Numbered from the stretch's first letter, positions 18,566 to 27,952 are shown. The stretch is DNA of 28,099 nucleotides from Trichomonas tenax (GCA_023091735.1 JALKBU010000677.1:1-28099), one strand, 5' to 3'. Notes: generated by a model not told the origin, from the letters alone. Numbers and translations are program-made.

Positions 18566-19160
18566 ATGGGTGAACCCTTAGGTATACTATGAACATCGGC
18601 AGTAGAAAAGGTTTGAAAGATTAAAAATTGAAAAAGATAATCGAGATTTAATGAGCAACTTTTAGGTGTTTTGAAAGAATTGAGCGAAGATTGAAGGCTA
18701 GTTAGTGTTTGCATGGGTTAAATCCTATGACTATGATCGAATTTCGGCAAAAATGCGCGATGTTGTCGAGATCTGAGATGCAATTATTGAGAAGTTTACT
18801 AAAAAAACGAACTTTTTTTGACAACCTGAGCTCAGATGAATCCTTATCCCTACCAGTGTAGGTTCTCAAGGTCAAGATGGTCATTGTCGTATGAGCTCAA
18901 CAAATTATAGAAAAAATCGATTTTTAAAGTTGTGTTTAGAGACGCGACTTAAGCATAGAATGGTAATATATTTATTGTTGTTGAAGACCTTAAAGGCTCA
19001 AGAAGCAATGGGAGGTGGTTTTTCCGTGGGACCTCGCGAAAGCTTAAATCAAAAAAAAATTGATGTAAACTTATCAAATTACACAAGGGGGAACGATAAA
19101 TTGGTAAAAGTATGGCAAATCTGGGTAATTCTAAAAATCGATGAAAGGATTGACATATGA
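18566..19160 (+). pseudogene. degraded coding region of unknown family, many TGA codons
   Basis: GC content and codon pattern are higher than in the flanking spacer. From 18711 to 19160 one plus frame reads as protein except for TGA at 18774, 18819 and 18837; each could derive from CGA (Arg) by one C-to-T change. After the third TGA the frame runs on through PTSVGSQGQDGHCRMSS and ends with TGA at 19158. An earlier piece (18566-18710, beginning MGEPLGIL) is in another frame and also has several TGA codons. No known domain is recognised. An 89-codon frame from the ATG at 18891 could be annotated as a gene, but it is only the end of this stretch. Its 3' end overlaps the last codons of the pecanex-like gene on the other strand. 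Confidence 0.35.
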
Positions 19161-22100
19161 AGTAATAATAGGAGAAACATAAGCAGGATATCCCATTGGA
19201 TGATTGCATGACTGAGTGATGATGTTATGCAAATGGTTTCTATTCGATTGAATTGATATTCTTTCAGGTGAGTTGTCTTGATAGTAAAGTTTCGAATTGG
19301 CCTCTGTAGCCCAAATTGATTTGCACATTGCGGAGTTATAATTCCAAAAGCTCCATAAGTTTTGTTTCTCTTGGAACAGAAGAACACTTGGAGATTCATT
19401 TGATGAAGTTAAAGTGAAAATATCTCTTTGATTCAAGTTGAATTCGTGCTCAAATTCTGGTGATGTAACTGGAAGTGCAACATATTGATTGAACACATCA
19501 ATTATGGATTCTTTGATTTCTTCTTCGTTATATTCTTCATTTATATCTGGCAATAGGGAACTTGTTGCACAACTCAATACGATAACTAATCTTCGAGTAA
19601 ACATGGTAAGCAAATCATCAAGTTTTGGAATGGGAACTTCTAATTCAGAAACATTGTATGTTGATCGGCCCAAGAAGATTTCGATCAACTCTGAGTAGTT
19701 CAATGAATCATTATTATTGAGTGTAGCTTTGATGAGTCTATACAAGTTAGACGCTTCTTCGAAGTCTTGTGGTGATAAATTCACGCCGACTGTTCTTAAA
19801 TTGTCAGCAAACTCACCTTGAACACCTCCATCCTGATAATTGCAATCGAAGATTTCCAAGTCTTGCAAAACTGTTCCAAAAGTAAATTCCATCCACTTGA
19901 GAGCATCCGAATTCCTAACACCAACGAACCAAGTGTTGTAATCAAATTTCGTGACATTGGTTGTCGACAGAGTAATTGCAGCGCGTTTTAATTCATATGA
20001 TGACAGTAATTGGAGTATCGAATGCCTAATGTTGGGAAATGTCTTATAATTTTCGATCATTCTCAACAGGAATCCTTTTTCTGTCATATGGCACATTGTT
20101 TCATTATAGTATTCAAGGCCTCTTATCCTAAAATGAACGCAATGAGGATCCCTTGCAATAATTTCTATGAGTGCCATAATGTTTTGATCCATCATAATAA
20201 AAATGCTTCCTGTATCAACAATACCAAGTCTATACGAGTTGATCATATTGGCAAAGGATGTTTCTAATGTCCTTTGGATAGAAATATAGACTGGTGTTTC
20301 GACAGGATGTTCTGTTAAATCTGCATTTAGTGATTTCGATATCTTCACTTGACCACTATCCTCCCAGAAGCAAGATGGCCTAAAATGACCTGGTATCCTA
20401 AACACATGGAGATTTAAGTAGTCGTAAAATAAAGAACCAAAGACTATGCTTAAAGCTACTGACGGAGTTTTCAAGCATTGTTCTGGGAATAGTAAGCGAG
20501 CGAATAGGAAAAAGTCTAAATCTAGATCATCGTAGTCTTCAACAGATATAACGGGAATTACATGGAAAGTAACGAGTATTGGAAACATTGAATATATCTT
20601 TCTTGATACCCCAAGAGATAGAAACATCGCAAGTCCTGTGTTAGTAATTGGAATTTCGTAGGAAAATGTAAATGTGAAAATCATCATCGCTAATACAAAA
20701 ACGTGCGATTCTGTAAAAGATTTTGTTAGAGAACATACGATTGCTAATGTCAAAATACAATCTGATGATGTTTTTAATTGAACTATTTGTGATATAATAA
20801 AAATTGAGGCAAAATGTTGATAAAAGTATCGAAGAGTAACATAGACTGATATAGGTAGAATTCCTTTAACTAAACAGTTGAATATTAAAAAGTAACTTGA
20901 ATTACTTGAAATTTTAGGTATTCCAAGTTCTAAAAGTAAGATAATAGGTGCAATAATCTTTGTGCTGAGGCTTCTTGGCTGTGTAAATTTGATTGAAATT
21001 AAACTGAACAAATAATGAACAATAACTGATGAAATTATTATTAAAACATGGGTTTTCCATTGCGATATTAGTTGATTTGACCAATATATAGGTATTTGTA
21101 TAATAAATGTAACGATTGGAACAATTAATGCTTGAATGTAATATTTTTCCGAATTTATAAAGTAAACTATTACGAAACAAACAGCTCCTCGTAGGAATAA
21201 GATTATAGCGTGTATTAACGTTTTAGATTCAGCGCAACCGAATACGTAAGTGTTGAAATTTTCGAGAGCATAATGAATGAAAATTAAAGGCTGTGTAATA
21301 TAGAAATGAACAGCAACAAACATGAACCCAACAGACATAATTGTAAGGATTCTTATGAGCTCGAGTGTTTTGTCTAAAGGAATAACGATATCGATTTCTG
21401 GCATTTTTATATTGTGATATTTATATTTGTCGAGAAAATAGAGTGGCGTGAATAGCAAAACGATTGTAAATAGTCTTGTAATGCCGTTAGCGATGTCTCC
21501 TTTTGATTGTGAATATGGATCAACTTCTGGCGGAATTAAGAACAAATTTAACGAACTTCCCAATGCAAATGTAATAAAAACTTTGTGCCATGTTCTGAAT
21601 AAATGGTTCACGAAGAATGTTAAGAAAAATGTGAAAAATATAAAAATAAATCCGAGAATCGTATAAATTAATGAATTATTCCCGGGAAATACACCATCCA
21701 CGAGTTCCCTGGTAACTTTAAGATGTAATATTTTGCCGCAACAGTTCAAATAAGAACCATTTTCCGTTTGCTTCCTTTTATGATGTTTTTCTCTAAATTT
21801 ATAGTCATTTTCAGACAGTAGGGTGTAAAATGCGTAGACTTCTTCAGGATTATATCCTTCTGTTATTAAAGAAAATACATCACCTTCTGTAATCGGATGA
21901 TCATGCGAAAAATCTTTGCTACGCTGCCACAATGATGGCGGTATATTTGGAGGGTTATGAGTAATTGATGAATATTCGTTTTCTGATGACGATGAAATTT
22001 CAAAACTGTTGTTGACAAGCGTTGTTAATATATACAAAACGAATTTGATGCTAAAAGGAATAAAAGCGCATAGAAATGAGTATATTATTATAATTAGTAA

Positions 22101-22244
22101 ACTCGGTTTCCCAATTATTGGATAAATATACATTAATATGCAGACTAAATACGCAATTATTCGAATGCAATTGATGGAAAACCTGTGACAGAAGCGAAGA
22201 CCGAAACCTGATGTAATTACTGGAAGCTCGTTGTCGTATTCCAT
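19131..22244 (-). CDS. pecanex-like multi-pass membrane protein
   Basis: An intact frame of 1037 codons from the ATG at 22244 (one codon inside the longest open frame, which begins at a TTG). The N-terminal 590 residues contain about a dozen hydrophobic spans separated by short loops (first near residues 25-75, a loop at 90-190, then dense spans at 195-560). The C-terminal soluble part has the pecanex signature: HFRPSCFWEDSGQV (about 621-634), VYISIQRTLETSFANMI, YRLGIVDTGSIFIMMD and RGLEYYNETMCH (about 709-720). Pecanex proteins are ER membrane proteins linked in animals to Notch signalling; Notch is absent from protists, so a more basic ER role is likely. At just over 1000 residues it is shorter than animal homologues. 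The last spans and tail (residues 720-1037) are helical and acidic. Confidence 0.85.
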   Translation of the reverse strand: MEYDNELPVITSGFGLRFCHRFSINCIRIIAYLVCILMYIYPIIGKPSLLIIIIYSFLCAFIPFSIKFVLYILTTLVNNSFEISSSSENEYSSITHNPPNIPPSLWQRSKDFSHDHPITEGDVFSLITEGYNPEEVYAFYTLLSENDYKFREKHHKRKQTENGSYLNCCGKILHLKVTRELVDGVFPGNNSLIYTILGFIFIFFTFFLTFFVNHLFRTWHKVFITFALGSSLNLFLIPPEVDPYSQSKGDIANGITRLFTIVLLFTPLYFLDKYKYHNIKMPEIDIVIPLDKTLELIRILTIMSVGFMFVAVHFYITQPLIFIHYALENFNTYVFGCAESKTLIHAIILFLRGAVCFVIVYFINSEKYYIQALIVPIVTFIIQIPIYWSNQLISQWKTHVLIIISSVIVHYLFSLISIKFTQPRSLSTKIIAPIILLLELGIPKISSNSSYFLIFNCLVKGILPISVYVTLRYFYQHFASIFIISQIVQLKTSSDCILTLAIVCSLTKSFTESHVFVLAMMIFTFTFSYEIPITNTGLAMFLSLGVSRKIYSMFPILVTFHVIPVISVEDYDDLDLDFFLFARLLFPEQCLKTPSVALSIVFGSLFYDYLNLHVFRIPGHFRPSCFWEDSGQVKISKSLNADLTEHPVETPVYISIQRTLETSFANMINSYRLGIVDTGSIFIMMDQNIMALIEIIARDPHCVHFRIRGLEYYNETMCHMTEKGFLLRMIENYKTFPNIRHSILQLLSSYELKRAAITLSTTNVTKFDYNTWFVGVRNSDALKWMEFTFGTVLQDLEIFDCNYQDGGVQGEFADNLRTVGVNLSPQDFEEASNLYRLIKATLNNNDSLNYSELIEIFLGRSTYNVSELEVPIPKLDDLLTMFTRRLVIVLSCATSSLLPDINEEYNEEEIKESIIDVFNQYVALPVTSPEFEHEFNLNQRDIFTLTSSNESPSVLLFQEKQNLWSFWNYNSAMCKSIWATEANSKLYYQDNSPERISIQSNRNHLHNIITQSCNHPMGYPAYVSPIITSYVNPFIDF

Positions 22245-22247
22245 CAA

Positions 22248-22731
22248 TTGAAAAATTGGCGGATAAAATTTCGTTTTTTGTGGATAAACAGATTCTCCTC
22301 GTTATGTATCCCCAAAAATATGTTTTAAAATGGAAAATCAAACAGAGGTTGTCAATTTTTTTGCTATTTTATCATTCTAATGTGAGATTTATATTCTATT
22401 TATGATGCAATATCTAAATTTGCAAAATTTTATTAGGAAATCGGAAAATTTAGAACGAAAATTATAATAAATTCAGGTAATATTAGTTGATTTCATTTAA
22501 AATAAAAAGTTTCACAAATCAAAAATCAAGAAAAGTATTTTATTTTACATAAGCTACAAATTCTCAGTTCTAACTTCTTCAAATTCATAATCTTAAATGG
22601 TATTTTTACAAATATTTTATAAATAGTTGAGCTCTTAAGACTTTTGCTTAATGAAAAAAAAGAGTTTAAGAAAGAATGGCATTTACGAAATAGATAAGAT
22701 TTACTAATTTATACAAACATTTTTTTTTCAT
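22248..22731. other. AT-rich intergenic region
   Basis: No ORF or RNA gene is supported. It should hold the pecanex promoter (TCAATT four bases before its ATG on the minus strand, a poor initiator match) and the 3' end of the Myb gene. Confidence 0.5.
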
Positions 22732-23421
22732 TTAAAAAATATCGATTGGAGGAATGTATTCATCCTCCTGATTCGCCCAGTAGTCCTCGGATGGGAACTC
22801 AAAGGCTTCGAATGGGTCTGCTGGTTCCGATTGTGCTGTTGGAGTAGAAACTGTTGATTGAGATGTTTCATGGGAAATTGGTTGAATTCCCATTAAAATG
22901 TCGATGGTAGGTGATGGAATGATATCGAAAATATTGTCTTGTGTTGCCTTTGTAAGATTTTCTCCAACAACTTTGAGAGAAGAAGCTCTTTCAAGTGCAG
23001 AAACACGCTTTCCCTTCTTAATTTGGCGTTTGATGAGAGCAGCGTGGTTCTTAAGTAAAACATCAGTGCGATTTGGAAAATAGTTTGCGATTTTTGACCA
23101 TTTTGTTCCATATTGAGCCATAAGAGACTCAAGCTTTGCATCCTCGTCAGCAGTGAAAGGCTCGTGGCTAACATTTGGAGAGAGATAGTTAACCCATCTT
23201 TCTCTGACTTGGCGAGCTGTTCTGCCTGGTAACTTGGATGCTATGTAGTTCCAGTTCTTTTCTCCCCACTTGCGGACGAGATCTGATAATTTCTTGTCTT
23301 CATCGTTTGAAAATGACTGACGCTTCTTCGTTGCTCTTGGAAAGAGGTCGCCACTTGATGAGTCTTCATCGGTAGGCTCTTCGTATTGGGATGGTGTCCA
23401 TGAGTAGTCCTTGCTTGGCAT
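22732..23421 (-). CDS. R2R3-type Myb-like DNA-binding protein
   Basis: An intact 229-codon frame. An acidic N-terminus (residues 1-30) precedes two Myb repeats: residues about 35-82 (SFSNDEDKKLSDLV, KNWNYIASKLPGRTARQVRERW) and about 87-134 (PFTADEDAKLESLM, TKWSKIANYFPNRTDVLLKNH). In repeat 1 the first aromatic is Phe, as is common. A basic stretch (KRQIKKGKR) follows and may be a nuclear signal; the tail is Pro/Ser/Glu-rich. Such proteins bind AACNG-like sites; in Trichomonas several Myb proteins control iron-responsive genes and bind initiator elements. A TCATTATT initiator-like motif lies 13 bases before the ATG (23426-23433, minus), and the stop TAA is followed by A, giving the TAAA polyadenylation signal. 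Which Myb subgroup it belongs to is not clear. Confidence 0.9.
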   Translation of the reverse strand: MPSKDYSWTPSQYEEPTDEDSSSGDLFPRATKKRQSFSNDEDKKLSDLVRKWGEKNWNYIASKLPGRTARQVRERWVNYLSPNVSHEPFTADEDAKLESLMAQYGTKWSKIANYFPNRTDVLLKNHAALIKRQIKKGKRVSALERASSLKVVGENLTKATQDNIFDIIPSPTIDILMGIQPISHETSQSTVSTPTAQSEPADPFEAFEFPSEDYWANQEDEYIPPIDIF

Positions 23422-23425
23422 TTAA

Positions 23426-23433
23426 AATAATGA
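23426..23433 (-). promoter_or_regulatory. initiator-like TCATTATT before the Myb gene
   Basis: Read on the minus strand TCATTATT fits the trichomonad initiator TCAYTWYT, with its A 13 bases from the ATG, a usual distance for the very short 5' leaders of these protists. A second TCACTTTT lies further upstream near 23486. Confidence 0.55.
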
Positions 23434-24211
23434 TGTCATAAAATTTTAAAAATCTTATCGTAGGAAAAATTTTGATCAATTTTTTAAAAGTGACACAATT
23501 CGTTTGACAAAAAAATTTTTCTCTTGTTTTTAGCTGCAAACATATATCCGAGAAGGATTAATTTCAAATGTAATTCAAAAATTAATGTAACTCTATTATT
23601 TAAAAAGTTATATCTTCAGAATTTTCAAATTTTTTTCAAAAAGTGTCAACGATAATTCAATCTATTCCAATGCTCATGTCCTCATTTTTATAGTTGAAAC
23701 TCATTAACCTAATACGGCAATGATAATTATCGATTAATTACTTTTCTTATTTTTATCGTAAAAATCACAAATTCTCTTATAATTATGTTACACTCATTAT
23801 GAATAATATAAACATAACTTTATTAGAAATATTATCAGAAATACGTTATTTCCAACTGCCTTTTTCTCAATTGTAATAATTTCCATCGAACAATATTGGA
23901 TACAAAACGATATTTAAAATTATCATATTAAAAATATCACTTTGTGAAGAACATTTTCGACACATATTTGAAACAAAATATATTATCACAGCTAATGCTT
24001 TAGAATTATAAATACTAAAAATGTAATGAATTTGAAATATTTTAAGAATGTGAAGAAAGTGGGTTAAATGAAGTTTTATTTAGATAATATTAACAGCAAA
24101 ATTATCTAGAGACTGAGTATATAATTAAAACAGATATAAAATTGATTTTTGAAACTGCAACTCAGCATTCAAAAAGTGACTTACTAACGAATTTCTTTTT
24201 TTAGAAAGTTT
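23434..24211. other. AT-rich intergenic region between divergent genes
   Basis: About 780 bases with no supported gene or RNA. It would contain promoter sequence for the Myb gene (minus) and for the PGP-repeat gene (plus). Confidence 0.5.
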
Positions 24212-24229
24212 TCACTTTTTGTCACTAAA
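24212..24229 (+). promoter_or_regulatory. two initiator-like motifs before the PGP-repeat gene
   Basis: TCACTTTTTG at 24212 and TCACTAAA at 24222 both fit the initiator TCAYTW, 38-48 bases before the ATG at 24260. That is longer than the usual 5-20 base leader, so the role is less certain. Confidence 0.4.
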
Positions 24230-24259
24230 TTTTTGGTGGAGATTATTTTTTTTTAACGA

Positions 24260-25330
24260 ATGAGCGAGAAATCCGAAAACTCATTGTTATTTCCCGGCCC
24301 TGAGTCGTATACAATCAAAAGTGACTTCCCTTCTGGTCCAAAATACAAATTACCGAAAAGTGAATCAAAGAACCGAGAAGACGACTCCATAGAGGAAAAA
24401 TCATCGCCTGGTTACTATTATACGCCTCCACCACTTGGATCGAAACCGTTTAAGATCAATTATCCACAAAGAACTCATAAACCAGCATCACCACGCAATA
24501 TACAGAAGTCATACTCACAGAGCATTCAGGGGCCGGGGCAATTTAATATCCCTGTGCTTCCAAATATGCCTTCATCGCCTTCTTTCACAATTAGCCCACG
24601 AAGCAAGAAGGAGAGTTGGATGCAAATGAACGATAATCCATCGCCACTTGATTATTCGCCAAGATTCGAAGATACAGGACCGAAATATACAATTCGCAAG
24701 GGTGGAGATGAAGATACGAAGCAAGTGAGTTTACCAGGACCTGCAGACTATCCTTTTAGACCTAAATCCAAGAAATTAGCATACATTCACGGTACATTTT
24801 ATGAACCAAAAACCGAAATCACTCCAGGACCAGGAAAATACCACGTCGAAGCAATATTTGCAAAAGGTGCTCGAAAGTGTGCAATCAGACCATATGTTGC
24901 TGCTTCACAAGAAGTTTTATCAGTTCCATATTACGATCCAAAGGCAACAGAGTTCACGAAACTCAAAGGACTTACAATTCCAAAGTCTGCACGTGTTGAG
25001 AGGACTTTTGAGTCAACACCAGGTCCTGCTGCTTACTCCCCACAAATATTCACCAAAATCACAGGACATAAGTTACCTCCCAGGAAGACCAAAGAAGAGT
25101 ACGAAAAGGATCTCGAGAGACAGAAAAAGAAGATCCAAGACACTCCTGGACCTACTTCTTATCAAATCAACTGGAAAGCGATCGACAAGAATACACCATC
25201 ATTCGGTTTTTATGGAGAGAGAGCTCCAGCATCCTTCAGTGATGATCCAGGACCAGCTAGCTATAGCCCAAGGATAAATCACGTCAAACACTCAGCGCCA
25301 GCTTACACAATTAAGTCTAATGGCATATAA
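24260..25330 (+). CDS. SHIPPO/ODF3-like sperm-tail PGP-repeat protein
   Basis: An intact 356-codon frame. It carries repeated PGPxxY motifs typical of the STPGR (SHIPPO/ODF3) family: FPGPESY, LPGPADY, TPGPGKY, TPGPAAY, TPGPTSY and DPGPASY, plus related QGPGQF and TGPKY. Between them are Lys/Ser/Pro-rich stretches and one charged helical segment (about 280-300). These proteins bind microtubules, in other species as inner-doublet proteins of the flagellum and in basal bodies. A role in the flagella or in the axostyle/pelta microtubules of a trichomonad is likely. There is no signal or membrane segment. The stop TAA is followed by A, giving a TAAA polyadenylation signal. Low-complexity shadow frames in the other phases are not genes. 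Confidence 0.85.
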   Translation: MSEKSENSLLFPGPESYTIKSDFPSGPKYKLPKSESKNREDDSIEEKSSPGYYYTPPPLGSKPFKINYPQRTHKPASPRNIQKSYSQSIQGPGQFNIPVLPNMPSSPSFTISPRSKKESWMQMNDNPSPLDYSPRFEDTGPKYTIRKGGDEDTKQVSLPGPADYPFRPKSKKLAYIHGTFYEPKTEITPGPGKYHVEAIFAKGARKCAIRPYVAASQEVLSVPYYDPKATEFTKLKGLTIPKSARVERTFESTPGPAAYSPQIFTKITGHKLPPRKTKEEYEKDLERQKKKIQDTPGPTSYQINWKAIDKNTPSFGFYGERAPASFSDDPGPASYSPRINHVKHSAPAYTIKSNGI

Positions 25331-26075
25331 ATATAATGCGGATATTATGAAAGTCAGTTTTGTTGAAACTGACTAATATGTAATAATTTTATCCCAAACT
25401 CGCCTGTAGCTTCACTTTAGATGTGCATCTATATATCTCACGAGATATAGTTAATATTCTAATCAAGCGTTGAAATAAATAAAAAATCGGGAAATTTATC
25501 ATGTAAATAAAATTTTAGTAGCTTACATGGCAATACGTTAAGATTATTGCGTTGAGGAAAAGTGATATTGTATTTAATTAATCTGACTGGTGTTACAACT
25601 ATTGTTAAAGTTTGATGAATTTTCATTTCATCGCGATATTTGATATGAAAATAATAAACAAAAATAACATGAAAATTATATTTCAAGGAAAAAATTCAAT
25701 GAATTATTTTGAGAGAAAGAAAATTGAGAGAATTAGCATTTTGTTATATTTTGATATTTTGCTTAGATTTTGATGATAATCATATTGCTCTTTGAGAACT
25801 TTTCAAAAAATTACCAAGCACGTTTTTGATTGAATTTTGTGTTGTTTCATTATTAATATACATGCATCAGTTAGCATTCTCTTTGTGAATTTTACTTCAA
25901 TCAAAATATTAAAAGCATAAACAATTATTGTGATATTTACATATTTACTTAAATGAAATTATTTTCTGTCGTTTGCAATAAGGTCATGATATAAAGATAT
26001 ATACAAATGTATTATCAGTTAACCAGTTTTGAGAACTTTACATATCTTACAATTAATTGAGAAGCAATTTATGAA
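25331..26075. other. AT-rich intergenic region
   Basis: About 750 bases, no supported ORF, RNA gene or clear repeat. Confidence 0.5.
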
Positions 26076-26083
26076 TCATTTTT
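26076..26083 (+). promoter_or_regulatory. initiator-like TCATTTTT before the pseudogene at 26095
   Basis: The motif fits TCAYTWYT and lies 17-19 bases before the ATG at 26095, which supports that ATG and not the earlier one at 26029. Confidence 0.45.
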
Positions 26084-26094
26084 ACGTCTTCAAG

Positions 26095-26569
26095 ATGTCT
26101 ACAGTATACTTCCATATCTCTGGCTTCGTCATTGGCAACTTCAAACACCACCCCCACGACCAGATGTACTACGAGATCATCAATAACCAGAATGGAGCCA
26201 CAAAACAACAACCATTCAAAGTTTCTAACGCTATGCAGATCAAGAAGTCATATCACTTAGCTGTCAAGGACTGCGTCAACTCCACCTTCACAATCAAGAT
26301 CTACAGAAAGATTCTCTTGAAGGATAAATGTATTGGATGTCGTCACAATGAACAACCTTGAGGTCACATGCAAGTCTAAGAAGGATAAGATCGCATACCG
26401 CCGCATTTTGCACTTATCTTCAGGCCATGCTGCTTAAAAGGCTCCTCAGGCTACGTCCAACATTCCATAGATCAACCTCTACCAATTCATCTCTAAGTCT
26501 AAGGATTCAAAGCCAAAGCTCGATATCAACAGCATCGAAGCTCCTATTCTCTCTACACGCGTCTACTAA
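26095..26569 (+). pseudogene. pseudogene of unknown family, C-ending codon bias
   Basis: From the ATG at 26095 a frame opens MSTVYFHISGFVIGNFKHH and continues in good protein composition to about 26320. After one frameshift it resumes in another phase (VLDVVTMNNLEVTCKSKKDK) and runs to TAA at 26567, with stops at 26435 (TAA) and 26468 (TAG). Both can come from Gln codons (CAA, CAG) by one C-to-T change. Codons such as AAC, TTC, ATC, AAG and TAC dominate, unlike the AT-ending usage of the neighbours and as expected for a highly expressed parent gene. A beta-rich, C2-like fold is possible but not shown. A working paralogue of about 155-160 residues should exist elsewhere in the genome. Confidence 0.6.
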
Positions 26570-26993
26570 GCAACTTGTTGTTTGTTTTATTATTTTTATC
26601 ATGTAAATCTATCTTTGTTTTAATTCGTTCTTTTTGAAATTTATTTTAGTTCTTCAAAATTGATTTGGGTTATTATATAAACATCGCCAAATTACACACC
26701 ATACAACGCAATTTTACTTCATATTAAAGAAACATGGAATCAAAATTGTGAATTTTGATATAATTTTTTTTAGTTTTTTCTTTGAAAGCTGTAAAGCAGA
26801 ATAGGACCAGCTAAGCTGCTGCTTGTGTGCTGGATAATTCATGCACTGAAATATAGATCAGAAAATGAATATCTTAATTTTTTTTGATTAACACCTACAA
26901 TATGGTTCATTTACTCTATAGTATCAATAAAACAGCTTATTCTCGAAAATTGAGTATCAATAAAAAGATTAGTTATTTTTTAGAAAGATAGAA
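26570..26993. other. intergenic region, 3' side of two convergent pseudogenes
   Basis: AT-rich, with no gene seen. A GC-richer patch near 26800-26850 (CAGCTAAGCTGCTGCTTG) has a weak local inverted repeat only. Confidence 0.4.
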
Positions 26994-27538
26994 TTAAAAA
27001 TGTTCGTTGATCTGTTGGCCGAGCCAATCCATACCTTCATAAAGGCCGTCGCCTGTTGTCGCACAGCAGCCCTGGACTTGCCATGGCCTGTTCGTGATCG
27101 CGTTGAGGCGAAGTCTGTTTCCGAGTTCTTGTGGATTTACTGCATTCGAGAGATCTTGTTTGTCTGCGTACACGAGGATCATTGCATCATGAAGTTCGTC
27201 CTCTTCGAGAAGTTTATGAAGCTCGTCGCGTGCTTCGTCAATTCTCCCAAAGTCGTTCGAGTCAACAACGAAAACGAGACCTTGCGTGTTGTGGAAGTAG
27301 TGTCTCCATAGCGCGCGAATTCTATCCTGGCCTCCGACATCCCATATGTTCATGTTGAAGCCTTTGTACTCGATCGTTTCTACGTTGAAGCAGATTGTGG
27401 GAATCGTTGTCACATGCTTTCCCAACTTCAGTTTGCACAAACTGTTGTCTTTCCTGCTGCCTCGAGGCTGAGCATCAGTATTCTCGTTTCCCTGTTGCTG
27501 AACCAGTTCTTGAATGTCTGTGAGAACAACAAAACCAT
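26994..27538 (-). pseudogene. ARF-family small GTPase, decayed
   Basis: From the ATG at 27538 the frame reads like the start of an ARF protein ([20 protein letters not shown], then [12 protein letters not shown]) and then meets a one-base deletion just after the P loop. The remainder is in another frame from about 27450 to 26994 ([14 protein letters not shown], switch 2 [13 protein letters not shown], then VYADKQDL and [11 protein letters not shown]). Beyond the frameshift, three signature positions are altered: Gly2, needed for myristoylation, is Val; a P-loop Gly is Ser (usual GLDAAGKT); and the NKxD Asn is Asp. ARFs recruit coats to Golgi membranes; this copy is very unlikely to work. No intron consensus explains the frame change. 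Confidence 0.85.
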
Positions 27539-27541
27539 ATC

Positions 27542-27549
27542 AATAATGA
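27542..27549 (-). promoter_or_regulatory. initiator-like TCATTATT before the ARF pseudogene
   Basis: Identical to the motif before the Myb gene, with its A about 12 bases before the ATG at 27538. Its survival next to a dead gene suggests the ARF pseudogene is a DNA copy that carried its promoter, not a retrocopy. Confidence 0.5.
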
Positions 27550-27596
27550 TTTTATTTTCACACACTCAAAAAATCACAAGAAACAAACATCAAATC

Positions 27597-27690
27597 ACAG
27601 TTTATTCATGATTTTTCTGAGTCTAGGACAAAAGTGAACAACAAAAGTGACACCGAAACCTTAAAGTCACTTTTCATGAATAAACTGTCA
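27597..27690. repeat. nested inverted repeat with initiator-like core
   Basis: ACAGTTTATTCATGA near 27597-27611 and TCATGAATAAACTGT near 27676-27690 form a perfect 15-bp inverted repeat. Inside it AAAAGTGAC and GTCACTTTT (about 27641 and 27666) form a second 9-bp pair. The inner right arm contains TCACTTTTCATGAAT, close to the trichomonad initiator plus a start codon. Whether this is a small element or a promoter is open. Confidence 0.6.
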
Positions 27691-27883
27691 CTTTTTGCGC
27701 GGGCAAATTGTCAACTTTATAAAAAGTGTTATAAATATCTTTGTAGTCTAAACAATACTGACATTTATAGATTGAAACTCCACGCTGAGTATGAAGACCA
27801 TAAACGTAGTTCATTGCAAATTTTTGTTGCATTCCAAACCTAAGAAAACCGAGAAAGTCAGTCGAAATTATCCCTTCTTGCAT
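27674..27883 (-). other. doubtful ORF of 69 codons
   Basis: From an ATG at 27883 the minus strand reads 69 codons of plausible composition, including a CxxC (YKCQYC). On the plus strand, an overlapping 55-codon frame from ATG 27679 also exists. At most one can be real and neither is recognised. Confidence 0.15.
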
Positions 27884-27916
27884 GGTAAATATGAATTATA
27901 AACAAATAAATTGAAG

Positions 27917-27917
<1 letters not shown>

Positions 27918-27952
<35 letters not shown>

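Noticed and set aside
26790..26850. Possible small RNA in a GC-richer patch
   Set aside because: Only a weak local inverted repeat and no conserved RNA motif.
27440..27538. An intron near the ARF P loop, suggested by CTCACAG before the coding sequence
   Set aside because: An in-frame ATG with an initiator-like motif lies just upstream and the ARF N-terminus reads through the CACAG; the break is a single missing base within a codon after the P loop.
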